Below are positions 12,183 through 23,143 of a stretch of DNA of 64,000 nt, piece by piece. Origin of the DNA: Dimorphilus gyrociliatus (Eukaryota > Annelida > Polychaeta > Dinophilidae). The translations under genes and the position numbers were made by a program. The notes under the pieces were generated by a model. The model saw only the letters and a program-made list of their open reading frames with translations. It was not told where the DNA came from and made no database searches. Location of the stretch: NCBI GenBank assembly GCA_904063045.1, contig CAJFCJ010000005.1, forward strand, positions 1,519,167-1,583,166. The letters run 5' to 3'. Every line of letters starts with the position of its first letter. The first letter of the stretch is position 1.

Positions 12183-13209
12183 ATGGCGTTCTACACGGCT
12201 ATTTTGGGACGAGCATTTCACAAGAATAATAAACTTTTGTCTACTTTTTGTCGCAAAAGACTTTTTGAAGTGAACCGAACTATTTGTAATTACAATTTGC
12301 AACTTTCTAAAACCAGATGGATGTGTCAATGTAACGACAAACGACTTAATTCCTTATTTTCGCCCAATCTGCAACAAATTCGTTATATCTCACTCTCACC
12401 CGTCTCCAGAGATAAAGAAAGTATTTCAGAAAAGATAGTTAAGGATAAAATTGTTACTGTGCCAAATATTTTGACATTATCTAGGGTAGTAATGACACCA
12501 ATTCTTTCTTACTTAATTTTAAATGGTCAACTGAATACGGCATGTGGAGTATTCGTATTAGCAGGATTAACCGATCTCCTTGACGGCTATATTGCAAGAA
12601 ATGTTCCTGGGCAGAAGTCAGCCTTTGGAAGTTTTATGGATCCTTTAGCAGACAAATTACTCGTGTCTACTATGTTTATTTCTTTGACCGTTGTTCAACT
12701 TATGCCTTTACCCTTAACTGTTATTGTTTTCTTAAGGGATATTACATTAATTATTGCAGCCTTCTATGTCCGATATATCTCGCTACCACCACCGAGAACA
12801 TTTTACAGGTTATAGATATAAGCAAAACTTACAATTTTTTACCCTAAAAATATTAACTAAATATTTTTATATATAACCTAGAACAACGTGTAATTTGAAG
12901 GCTTTTCGAGTACATGTTAAATATATAACCTATTTATGGTACAGATACTTCGATGCAACCCACGCCACTTCTGAACTCAGACCCACTTTGATAAGCAAAT
13001 GGAATACGGCATTGCAGCTGAGCACCGTAGCCTTAACTTTAGTCTCCCCGGTTCTTGGTTTACAAGACAATTGGCTTTTGCCTGGACTCTGTTGGCTAAC
13101 TGCCGGAACCACCGTAGTATCAGGAATTCAGTACATCTTTGCAAAAGACACGTTCAAGATTATAAGTGCAAGCAGACAAAAAATGAAATTGAAAAATTCA
13201 ACAAAATAA
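12183..13209 (+). CDS. CRLS1: Cardiolipin synthase (CDP-alcohol phosphatidyltransferase)
   Basis: Exons 12183-12808 and 12945-13209 join in phase 2 to 296 aa (human 301). The frame is open upstream to about 12114, but the first ATG in it is at 12183 (context AACATGG). CRLS1 condenses CDP-diacylglycerol with phosphatidylglycerol to cardiolipin in the inner mitochondrial membrane. The first 80 residues are basic and Asp/Glu-poor, as in a mitochondrial presequence. The CDP-alcohol phosphotransferase motif D-x2-D-G-x2-A-R-x9-G-x3-D-x3-D is intact at about residues 131-157 (DLLDGYIAR ... GSFMDPLAD). Several hydrophobic helices follow. The exon junction falls in PRTFYRYFDATHATSELRPT, matching the animal family. 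Confidence 0.94.
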
Positions 13210-13689
13210 AAGCAAAGAAAATTAGATTATTTTTTTGGACGAAGGCTGTGTAATAAATATTGCTAATTGATGTGAACATGAAAAACTGAATAATTTTAAT
13301 TGCAAACCAGTTTATATTTGAGATTTTTAATAAATGAAATAAATATTTTTCATTTATGCTATTTTGCTAGTGCATTCTCCTACATTCTACGAAATGGACA
13401 TTATAAAATGCTTCAGGAAATCTGATTAGACAGTGGACTTTGTCCATGTAATCTCAATATCCGACGAAATTCCATTTAGGCTATTATGTTAATGCAATAA
13501 GTTGCTAACAGTTCGCGTCGTTAAGTAATTTTGTTATGCCTCGAAAATCTCTTAGTTTGATAAAACATGAACAATTTTGACAATAGTCATTCAGATAAAA
13601 CTTTGTAAAACGAGATGTCGCTTTTGCATTCTATATCACATGATAGACCACATGATCAATACGAGCGATAAAGCATTTGTTGTTGGAGA
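13210..13689. other. Intergenic region, CRLS1 to ATRAID
   Basis: About 480 bp with the CRLS1 3' UTR (AATAAA near 13338) and presumably the ATRAID promoter. No other feature recognised. Confidence 0.4.
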
Positions 13690-14901
13690 TGTTTCTTTTT
13701 ACTATATTGATTTTATGTCTAAATATATTTAATTGTGTTTCAGAAAATCAGGTTCTATATTGAAATATGTTCTTGTGAAACTAATCTATTCTAACTATTC
13801 CTTTTAATAGGTTGAAATTCCTGTTATATGTTCTCCAACAAGCCAGAGAACTTTCTTCAAGGGATATTGCAATGGTGCTGAAGAAATAATAAGAGATAGA
13901 TGTTGTATAATAAAAAAAAAGAACTTAACGAAAATAATAGGGTATGATTTTTGATTAATCTTTTATATAAAGAAAATCGCATTAATTACAATTGATTTTT
14001 CCCCCACAAACAGTTTCGACTTTAGTAACAACCAATTAAACAGTTGGGATATTCTAAAGAATATATCGAACCATAGAAGAGATGTAGAAATTTTGTATGC
14101 CTTATAATATAAAAACTCTATATATTACTAACTTCCATTTTTTAGGTTAATGGATAATAACGGACTAGAACCTTTACAAGAAAAGGATCTTGTTTTTAAA
14201 TTTGAAGGATTTATTCGTTTAGAAAATTTGTGAGTACAATTTGTAGCTTCCAAAAGAAAATATTAGTTTCGTAAAATTTTGGGAGGTAAATAGATAAGGG
14301 TAATTAAAAACATGTTCATTAACGAGTAGTTAAGTCTGAAATAAGGGGCCAGGGCGAATGAAACTCGTTTTGGATTAAATCAAAAATTATTTGACATTTT
14401 CGGTCGCATTCGTAATAATACAAAGGATAATAATTTTATTTTTCAGAACATTACCACTAAACTCTTTACCGAATAAAACTTGCCCTGGCGGTAAACAATT
14501 TTGGCTATATTCGAATATTAGTGATAATAAACTAACTTGTCAAGGGATAGTGGATGTCTGCACAGGTTGATTTTTATCAACAGACTTATTACATTCTTTT
14601 TTTTAAATTTGATTATCCTATTTATAGATCCTTGTCCAGAAAATTCTGAATGTCATCGAGATGGACCAGGTCTCAGACTCTGTCTTTGCATGCCCGGATT
14701 TCATGGATATAAGTGTCTTAAAGAGGTAAGCAAATAATTATATAATTTTGACAATTATAAAATACTTAAATGTATTTTTGTCTGCGAATGAAGGGAAAAT
14801 TCAAACTACCAGCATATTTAGGGTCTCTTTTAAGCGCAATCGTTGCTACATCAGGAATTTTATGGTTTACGCAAAGAAGAAAAATTATTAAGAGAGATTA
14901 A
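13690..14901 (+). CDS. ATRAID: ATRAID, all-trans-retinoic-acid-induced differentiation factor (EGF-like type I membrane protein)
   Basis: Seven small exons: 13690-13737 (uncertain), 13811-13941, 14014-14094, 14146-14229, 14447-14565, 14628-14725 and 14794-14901. Exons 2-7 join without phase conflict (207 codons); with the proposed signal-peptide exon the protein is 222 aa (human 229). Family marks in order: a Cys-rich start with RDRCCIIKKK, a single LRR-like unit (FDFSNNQL, VEILLMDNNGLEPL), LTLPLNSLPNKTCPGG, an EGF-like module (DPCPENSECHRDGPG, CLCMPGFHGYKC), then one transmembrane helix and a basic tail (FTQRRKIIKRD). Vertebrate ATRAID is a membrane glycoprotein of lysosome and cell surface. 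The first exon is weak: the only in-phase donor after the hydrophobic MFLFTILILC is a GTTCAG. The identification rests on exons 2-7. Confidence 0.88.
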
Positions 14902-15015
14902 CTAAACCAGTTTTTCATTTATTTTTTATCGTGGATATAAGAACATTAGCTTATAACCAATTGTTCTAATATGTGACATATATATACTACATAATAAAGA
15001 TTTGTATATTTATGA

Positions 15016-18000
15016 TTATACTAATTCATAGTCACTTTCTTCGTCACTTAAATAATCGTAACAATTCGATATTTTTTCATTTTGTACCAACTGTTCTGGT
15101 GGATTTGACATGCAAATCAGATTTGACGTAGCTTTTTCTAGCATTATTTTATCGTTTCCTATTTTCTCATCTTCAAGTTGACAAGCCAATTTTCCATTCG
15201 GGTTATGATAGTTTGAACTTAATGTCTGAGGTTGTGAGGAATCGATAAAGCTATCATCAGAGTCAATACTAGGTTCAGAAGTATTTGTGGATTTTTTTGT
15301 GGACTGTTGAAGTGACACATTATCGTCGTCGCTGAAGAGACTGCCTTCAAGTTTTTCATTTGACTTCTGAAAGAGCCAATCATGGCATGAATAAAAATCT
15401 TTTACTATTTGCATCAAATAGAAGTACTAACAGAACGTGATCTTCCAAAGTTTGGACCTATAGACCGTCGTCCATAATGTCTATTGGACATAGATAGCCA
15501 TTTAGTAGCTATTTTCAAGTCCTTTTCACGGTCAGGATTGGCTTTTAATTTTTTTTGGGAGGAATTCTACAAACAAAAAGGATTATTTGAAAGTTAAGAT
15601 TGACATGAACGTTACCGAACAATGATACTCCTTATTGGGTGAAATGTCAGTTGAAGATAGGTTTTTCTCTGTGTCTTCTTTTTCTTTAATTTTTCTACTT
15701 CTTCTAAGCTCAGAACTTCTCGACTTTGTTTGTGAGCTTGTTTGAGATGGAGTTGCTGATGAATTAGAGCCATCTCTTGAATTAAGCTGAGTTGAACGTC
15801 GTTTTTTCCCCCATATTTTCTTTTCATCTAAAACTGAACCTTGGCTAGGATCCCATTCTACATCCATTTCGCGTTTCTTCTGCTTCGAAAATGGAGTGGA
15901 AACAGGTGATAAATCCTCTTCGTCTGTTGTACTTTCATAATATATTTTTCGTCTTTTCGTCGATGAGCTTAATTTTCTATGAGAGCTTGTTCTGAATGCT
16001 CCTCTTTTCGGGGAAGGCGTTTTTGTTAGGAACAATTTTGACTTTTCAGAATCTCCTGCAATTGTTTCGCTAAGCAGCGACATTCTTTTTAAAGAGTTGT
16101 TTGTATCTTTCTCTTCGTCATCTGTAGATTCGGACTTTGAACTAATCGCCTTATTTGTTTCTGTTGGAAGTCAGCAGTAGTAAAAGGATTTTAGAAATAC
16201 TATATGTAATTTACCTGAATCTTCAGTGGAACAATCCAACATAGGATAATTCAATGAAACACTTTCATCTTCCTGCTTTTTGTCTAATGAGCTTTTAAAA
16301 TTCTTTGAAAAGCTTTGATTACTTTTCGTATCTGATAAATAGTCATTGTCGGAATCATCTTTCAACTTGGGATTCGCAACAACTGTTATTTCATCATCTG
16401 AACTTGATGATTTAAGCCTAGTGACACTATCATATTCATCTTCTGAAGTTTTATTGTCACTAGGCGCTGACAAACCTTGGTTTCTAAAGATGAGATTATA
16501 AGAATCTATTATCCAATGCAAATGCTCAAGTAACAAATTGTTTTGTTTTTGATCATTAGGATTGCGTTCGCAAGTATCTGCAATGCATAATTGCATATTT
16601 CATGCGTAAATATATTAAATATAAAAGGAAATACCATCTGACAGTTCATGTAGGAGAGTAGAGGTAAATCTCTTCAGAGACAGAATACGTGTTTCGTCAA
16701 TATTTTCGAGTATGTATTTTAGTACATTCTTTGTATTATCCGTACAGACTTCACTTTTTGCATTTGTTAAAATTAACAGCAACTCTTCTACATAATTAAT
16801 TGATTGTAAAAAAATTCGTTTATCCTTAAATAGATTAAATTGCCAAGTTACCTAAATCGTGATCCTCAAGATTAATTATAGACTCTTTTGCTAATTCGGA
16901 AAAGTTATTTGATATATCTACGAGAGTAATAATAATCCAGATAGATTAAATATAAGATTGCATTACAATTAGTTTACTTTTCAATAAATCATTGATATTA
17001 GGTATAGCAATTTTTTCGCACTCAATCAGCTCATCAATACTATCCTCTTCTGTATAATCTCTAAGTATTAAAATTAACTAATAATAATAATAATCATATG
17101 ACAGATGTGAAGTAACTTACGTTTGCTCCACCGACTCATCATTACTTTCCTCTTCTGTATTCTCTCTAAGTATTAAAAATAAGTAATAATGATAATCATA
17201 TGACAGATGTGAAGTAACTTACGATTGCTCCACCGACTCATCCATACTTTCCTCTTCTTCTGTATTCTCTCTAAGCATTAGAAATTATTAATAATAACAA
17301 TCATATTACAGATGTGAAGTAACTTACGATTGCTCCACCGACTCATCCATACTTTCCTCTTCTTCTGTATTCTCTCTAAGAATTAAAAATTACTGATAAT
17401 AACAATCATATTACAGATGTACAGTAACTTACATTTGCTCCTCTTCTCGACTAATAACCTTCCATAAACTTTTCGCATCTTCCGATGCTGTAAACACTTC
17501 ATCGTTTTGGATATTAACTGCTATCGCTTGAATCTTGATTAAAAATTAAATTTCAAGCTAAATAACGACTAGCAATAGAAGTCTAAATTAAATATAACCT
17601 TGTCTTCGTGATGTAATATTGACTGCAAACATTCCCCATTAACTATATTCCAAAACTTTATTTGTCCATCTATTGACCCGCTTGAGAGTTGGTCGTAATT
17701 AAGAAAGTCAAAATCTAATATAGGGCTATTATGTCCTTTAAAAGTCTAAATATAAGAGTTTCAATTAGAGAGAGGATACCAATATTAGTTAAATATAACC
17801 TGAAGGTATTGATAAGATTGTGAAGACCAAAGTTTTAGAGTTTTGTCAAAAGAGGATGTTACAAAAACCTTTAGGGGGAAATAAAGAGTATGTAAACTTC
17901 CCACTTAATGGCATTAAATAACATCTAACCTTATCAAAAGGTGAGAATTTCCCACAAGAGACGATATCAGTATGTTTTGAGCAAATTGCAACAGAACCAA

Positions 18001-20753
18001 GATCCCCATAATCCCAAACCTTTTTTATTGTATAATCGTTAACAATTTACATTTGACGGCGAATTTGCTAAAATTCATTAATTTACCTTTGCTAGCTTAT
18101 CATTGGAAACGGATAGAAGTACCGAATCCTCCGGATCAACTTCAATATAGTTAATTTGTAATTTATGTGCTTGAATAGAATTCAAGAATTTTAATTTAGC
18201 CAATGAACGTGTTTTAGGCTTTATTGTCCATTTCTGAAGTTCTCCGCAAGAAGTTGCAACAATCACACATGATTTTGATTGTCTAATATTATTGTTTTTA
18301 TATGAAAAATAAAGAATTTTAAATGTTTTTTTATTAAGAAATATTCTTACTTTGGGAAAGCAACAGCAGTTATTGATTTCTTATGATTTAGCCTCGCAAT
18401 AGAACGAAATTCACTGCGATCGCAATTCCATAGGATAATTTTACTGTCCTTCAAACACGTAACAAAAATGTTGTCATATTGAAATTGTTCATTTTTTTAA
18501 TTGAAATATTAATTTACATTTTAGACAAAGATGTTTTTATTTCATTGGAATTTGATAAATATACACTAAATAAATAAAAGAAAATCCTTTATTAAATAAC
18601 ACTTAAATTTTACTATTACTGGTACTGTCGTTTTTAAGGGTAAGGACAATAGTTTCCAGTTCTGCATTCCATATTAGAATAGCTACAGTCTAGTTGCAAG
18701 TTTAATTTAAAAAAGAAAATAAACTAGAGAATATTTCTATATGTTTTCTAAGCTTACAAGATTCCTACAAATTGATGTAAATGATAGAAATAATTTCAAT
18801 TTTTAAGATAAATTTACAAACCTTACTGACGCTGACGAGTAACGAGAGAGATTTATGAATGTCAATAGCACAAATATTATCTCTATGACCGGTAAGGGTT
18901 ATTATTTCAGCTGTCCTTATATTCAGAATATTTAATAAATTATTATTTGAGTTTGTGACAATTTGGTCATTGCCATAAAATTTTGCTGTGACGATATCAT
19001 TATGTCCCCCGTAATACTGCAATAAAATACAAATTAGCGATTTTTTGGGAGGAACATAGTCGATAATATAATACTTGTTTTATTCTGCTCAAATCATCAA
19101 AATCATAAAAAAGTAATGCCCCTTCATTTGTACCGAGACATATATTTTGTTTCTTCGACACGAAAAATGCAGATGAAATAAATCTCTTTGATTTGTCTTC
19201 AATTCTTCCAAAGAGCTGTAACCAGAAGCATGAAGTGAGTTAAGTCACTAGAACATGTCACATAAAGCAAACCGGAATATCAATTGGTTCTGGCAATTCA
19301 CTGATTCTTTTTCCTGATTTTGTCAAATAAAAATGAAATTTTCCTGTCAAACAAAATACAAAATTAGAATGGGAACAAATTTAAAATCATTCAAGACGGC
19401 TACCTTGTTCACTGATTGTTAAAAAACATTCTGTACCATCGATAGAAAGTAACTTCTTAATACGAAATTTAATTGGCATAATAATTAACGATATAACTGG
19501 CTAATAAGATAAAATATTAAAAATTATTATGTAATAAGAATGAAGCTATAATTTATCCATATTTTTTACTTCTGATATATCAATTTTAAATAAGATTTCG
19601 GCCAAGTTCAACTCCCATATTATAATTAGATTATCTTTAGCTGTGCTAAAAAGTTTAAAAGAAAATTTTATTATTCTATTTTGATTATCGTTCAAAAAAT
19701 ATATAACCTTATCATTCTTTTATCATCACTTGTTATAATAAAGGAAGTGACAGAAAGTTTATGACCAAGAAATTGCTTGCTACCACCTTCTTTTAGATTC
19801 CAACTTATTATCACTCCTAATTCAGAACCAGTAAGCAAATATCGTTGACCTTCTTTCAGGTAGAAATTGATTGCGCTAGTTTTTAGGAAATTTTTTATTA
19901 GGCTTACTTTGACTTCTAATACTTACGTAACACTATCGCATTCAATATTTATATCGTCGAGGAAAATTCGATCATCTATATTCCATATTCTACATTTATC
20001 ATCAAAACTTCCAAAAGTTAGCCAAGATGACGTAGAGTCTATTGCCATGCATGTAATTATACACTGGTGATTACTCTGAGAGGAAAAAGTTACCGTTATA
20101 TTGCGTATATATAGTACTAATTTAAAAAATACATCAAAATCAAATAATGAACACTCCATGAAAACGTCATATTGGGTAATTCTCAAATTTTCTCGACAAA
20201 TGAAGATATACTGAAAACTAAACCCTTAAAATCAATCCTCACGTAATGTATTATCATATTCACCTTTTCATTTGGTGTCAACTGGAAACAAGTTAAAGGA
20301 TATTCTTCGTTCTGTAATCAACTACTTTACAAATGTATACAGTTTTGTCTATTAGACCTACTCTTCCATATCTTCGTTCAATTTGCCCATAATTATAGGA
20401 AATACAGAAAACTTGACTCGTGTAGGGTGTAAATATATATTGACCGTCCTTGGTTATCTGTGAAGCATTAAACTCTTGTATTTATCAAATTTCAACAGGG
20501 CCGCGAAATAATTAACTATTCTTCTTACGTATATTTTTCCGCCCGAGAAGTATGGCCCGTAGTCGATTTTTGGAGCAAAACTATAAATTAAGTAAGAAAC
20601 AGTTGTACTCTTGTTAAATGAAAACTAGTTAACTATATGCAGAAATTTGAGTATTTGCAAAGCAAATGACGTCCACCACACGTTTTTAAGTGATTCTTTG
20701 CGCTAGTAATTTCGGAAAAAAGTTTACCTTTTAATGAGTTTTTGCCTGTTCAT
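15016..20753 (-). CDS. TBL3: TBL3/UTP13, U3 snoRNP WD40 protein of the small-subunit processome, with long Ser-rich tail
   Basis: About 27 exons, roughly 1,285 aa (human TBL3 808). It starts MNRQKLIK (20728-20753) + SFAPKIDYGPYFSGGKIY (20529-20580), like TBL3. Tandem WD40 repeats follow, for example GHRDNICAIDIHKSLSLLVS (18822-19016), KVWDYGDLGSVAICSKHTDI (17930-18019), FKGHNSPILDFDFLNYDQLS (17599-17745). After the last blade (17433-17533) come the mini-exon repeats at 17060-17375, then a UTP13-type helical domain (16977-16577 region: LEELLLILTNAKSE, HLHWIIDSYNLIFRNQG). From about 16,490 to 15,016 the protein continues as a Ser/Asp/Lys-rich tail absent from human TBL3. In yeast and mammals the protein works in nucleolar pre-18S rRNA processing. 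Two weak points: no AG acceptor is visible for the exon near 18,490, and a 42-nt stop-free GT-AG stretch at about 20,090 may or may not be an intron. Confidence 0.88.
17060..17432 (-). repeat. Tandem duplication of a mini-exon plus its intron inside TBL3
   Basis: Four exon starts lie exactly 105 bp apart (17375, 17270, 17165, 17060 on the minus strand). Exons 17328-17375 and 17223-17270 are 48 nt and identical in sequence; 17121-17165 is a 45-nt variant; 17060 begins a diverged fourth copy that runs on to 16978. Each is followed by a near-identical 57-60 bp intron that starts GTAAGTTACT. Lengths are multiples of three, so copies add or drop without breaking the frame. The unit encodes the acidic repeat ENTEEEESMDESVEQS. 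It falls in the linker between the WD40 propeller and the UTP13 domain. Confidence 0.92.
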
Positions 20754-21103
20754 TATATAAGTCTATTATAATAAGTAAAATCAAGACTATAAACGGATTC
20801 TTTACAAAACGCTGCTGAAAACGTGTACGATCAGTTGAAATTTTCCCACGATGTCTTAATAACCAATCAACAATTGATTTTGACAATTTCGTAATACGTC
20901 TTAAACTGGTAATATATATTTTGTTGACGCATTTCAGGTTTTTTTCAAGTGGTAATTAATTATTTTTTTTTATTTTTAAAATTTATTCAAAAAGTGAAAA
21001 AAAAGGAAGAAAAAAATTAATAAGTGTACGAAAAAAATTTTAATAACGTAAACCGTTTTAAAATATGAGATAATTTGATGACTTTTATTATTTTTCCTAA
21101 CAA
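20754..21103. other. Upstream region of TBL3
   Basis: About 350 bp of AT-rich sequence with long T and A runs at 20,940-21,010. It should contain the TBL3 promoter. Nothing else recognised. Confidence 0.4.
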
Positions 21104-21376
21104 TCAAATAGAATATATCTTATAGTATAAATACTTGTATTGTTCAACAATAACAGACAATTTTCGTGTTATAAATGCTATTTTAAAGTCTGCAGATTTT
21201 TTTTTCAGCGTATGAGAAAAATGACCAAGATAAAGTTTATTGTAAAAATAAACAAAAATCTTCTGCTTCCCTTCTATAAATATATCAGCCGATCCTATTT
21301 CTGATATTACATATGATTTTGCGAGTTCAAATTCCGTGAAAATTTCAACAATAGAAAGCAGATAACATATAAACAT
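21104..21376 (-). CDS. Small unrecognised ORF (about 90 aa)
   Basis: Stop-free stretch starting at an ATG just after a polypyrimidine tract ending in CAG (about 21,378), which looks like a splice acceptor. The protein would begin MFICYLLSIVEIF (hydrophobic) and then be Tyr/Lys/Ile-rich (FELAKSYVISEIGS, ADIFIEGKQKIFVYFYNK). I do not recognise it. It sits between the divergent TBL3 and PhyH-family genes. It may be the last exon of a gene whose 5' end I cannot place, or a chance ORF in AT-rich DNA. Confidence 0.25.
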   Translation of the reverse strand: MFICYLLSIVEIFTEFELAKSYVISEIGSADIFIEGKQKIFVYFYNKLYLGHFSHTLKKKSADFKIAFITRKLSVIVEQYKYLYYKIYSI

Positions 21377-21555
21377 TCTGTAAAAAAGTTGGAGTATTAT
21401 GATCAATGTTGGCTTACGTTTATATAGGCAATATAGTATATATTTCTTTTTTATAGATAGCTAGATTTAATTGATAGCATGTTTTTATATAATATTTTAT
21501 TGGTACTATTTACGTAGGCGTTAACTTCTTATCGAGTAACATGTAAACATAAAGC

Positions 21556-23143
21556 ATGGAGTGGCCAAGAGAAACTGATCAAGCTTATCCTGAATTATTT
21601 ACTAAACCCCCACCGCAACCAATAGAGAAAAAGCAAGGGCAATTAACTTATAAACAACTTGAGCAGTTTTTCAGCGAAGTTTATTACATCTAAAAGTATA
21701 GGCAATTAGAATCTTTTGGAACAATTGTTCTTTATTTCAGGGATACCTGATTGTTGATAACTTCTTCGATATAGAAAAAGATCTTGAGCCCTGTAAAAAG
21801 GCTATTGAAAAGGAAGTAGACTACTGTGCAAATATTCTCTACGAAAATGGAAAAGTTAAAAGTATACTTTTAGTTTCTCTCAAGTTTAGCCGAATTATTA
21901 AAATAAAATATGCAAAATTTTAGAAAAAGAGCTCTTTGTATGTTGTCAAATTTTAGTTTTTCAGCCTTTAAGTAGGTTTTACCATAAAGCTGAGAGAAGC
22001 ACTCTGTGCAATAGAAATAAATAATAATCAGCGTTTGTGATCTATTTTATTTGTGTCTGATATTTTTAGTATTTATTCAAAACTGGCTTAAATTAACAAT
22101 TGAAAACATATTTCCGCTTAGATAAATACGAAGACAGGGGTCTTTTTGAAAGACTCACGTGTTTAGGAAAAGAATATCCTGGAGCTAACCTTGTAGCAAG
22201 AAAGCTGCGAAATTTACCGCAAGCCCTACGGCTTTTATGGACAAACGAAAAACTATTGAATGTTGTAGAGCAAATAGTTGGACCTGATATCCAGGGGCAT
22301 CCTGTTTGGGCTCTACGCACTAAAACTCCCCAGAACGAAGCAACAACAGTACCATGGCACCAGGATAGCGCCTTTCTAGATAACGATTCTTACAAGGTCC
22401 TACAACTAACAGCGTGGATTCCTTTTCTTGATGCCACAGAAGAAAACGGATGCATGCAAGTTGTCCGTAGAGCTCATAGAAAGGGTAAAGTAGCCACACA
22501 TCAGTGCTGTGCCGGCAATACCTGGTATGTTATCTTAGAGGAAGAAGAAATAGAAAGAACACTGGGTATTTTCTCGCAAGACAAAATCTGTAGAGCTTCC
22601 TTTAATTATTCTCGTTTTAGGTGCTAATATGAAGAAGGATGTTGTAACTTGTCCAGTACCATATGGAGGAATGCTTTTATTCAGTAATCTACTTCCTCAC
22701 CAAAGGTTTTTAATTTATACGAAATTTATTGTGTTGGCTATGAAATACGTATTTTCAGTTTGCTCAATCAATCGGATAAAATACGATGGTCTGTCGACTT
22801 CCGTTGGCAAACATCCAAGGAGAAAGTTGGATTTTGGGGACTAAAACCAGGTGTGCAAATGAGAATGTCTAATAAGCCAGATTTCACAATAGATTGGTCC
22901 GAGTTTGATGCTATAAATCGATACAACGTTATGGCTCAACACGAAAATGTATTATTATACTTGACATTCATCTAAGAAAACCTAATTAATAATCATTCTT
23001 TTCATTTTAAGGAAAATTACTTAGAGACTGTAGTTACAGGACCGTGGATGAAAAAGTGGGAATTAATCCATCATAACCATCATGTTAATGCACTCTTAAA
23101 ACAAAACGAACAAGACTCGTACGATAATATTGTTAATCCTTAA
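21556..23143 (+). CDS. Phytanoyl-CoA dioxygenase (PhyH) family Fe(II)/2-oxoglutarate oxygenase
   Basis: Exons 21556-21678, 21741-21861, 22122-22565, 22621-22705, 22759-22948 and 23012-23143 close exactly to 364 aa. The Fe(II) ligands are visible: W-H-Q-D (TVPWHQDSAF) gives the HxD pair, and the distal histidine is in SNLLPHQSLLNQSD, followed by the 2-oxoglutarate-binding arginine region (IRWSVDFRW). Other family segments are HPVWALRTKTPQNE and NGCMQVVRRAHRKG. Such enzymes hydroxylate a substrate while decarboxylating 2-oxoglutarate. This one does not look like peroxisomal PHYH or PHYHD1, resembling instead an uncharacterised animal branch, so the substrate is unknown. No peroxisomal targeting signal is evident. 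The tail contains LIHHNHH. Confidence 0.87.
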
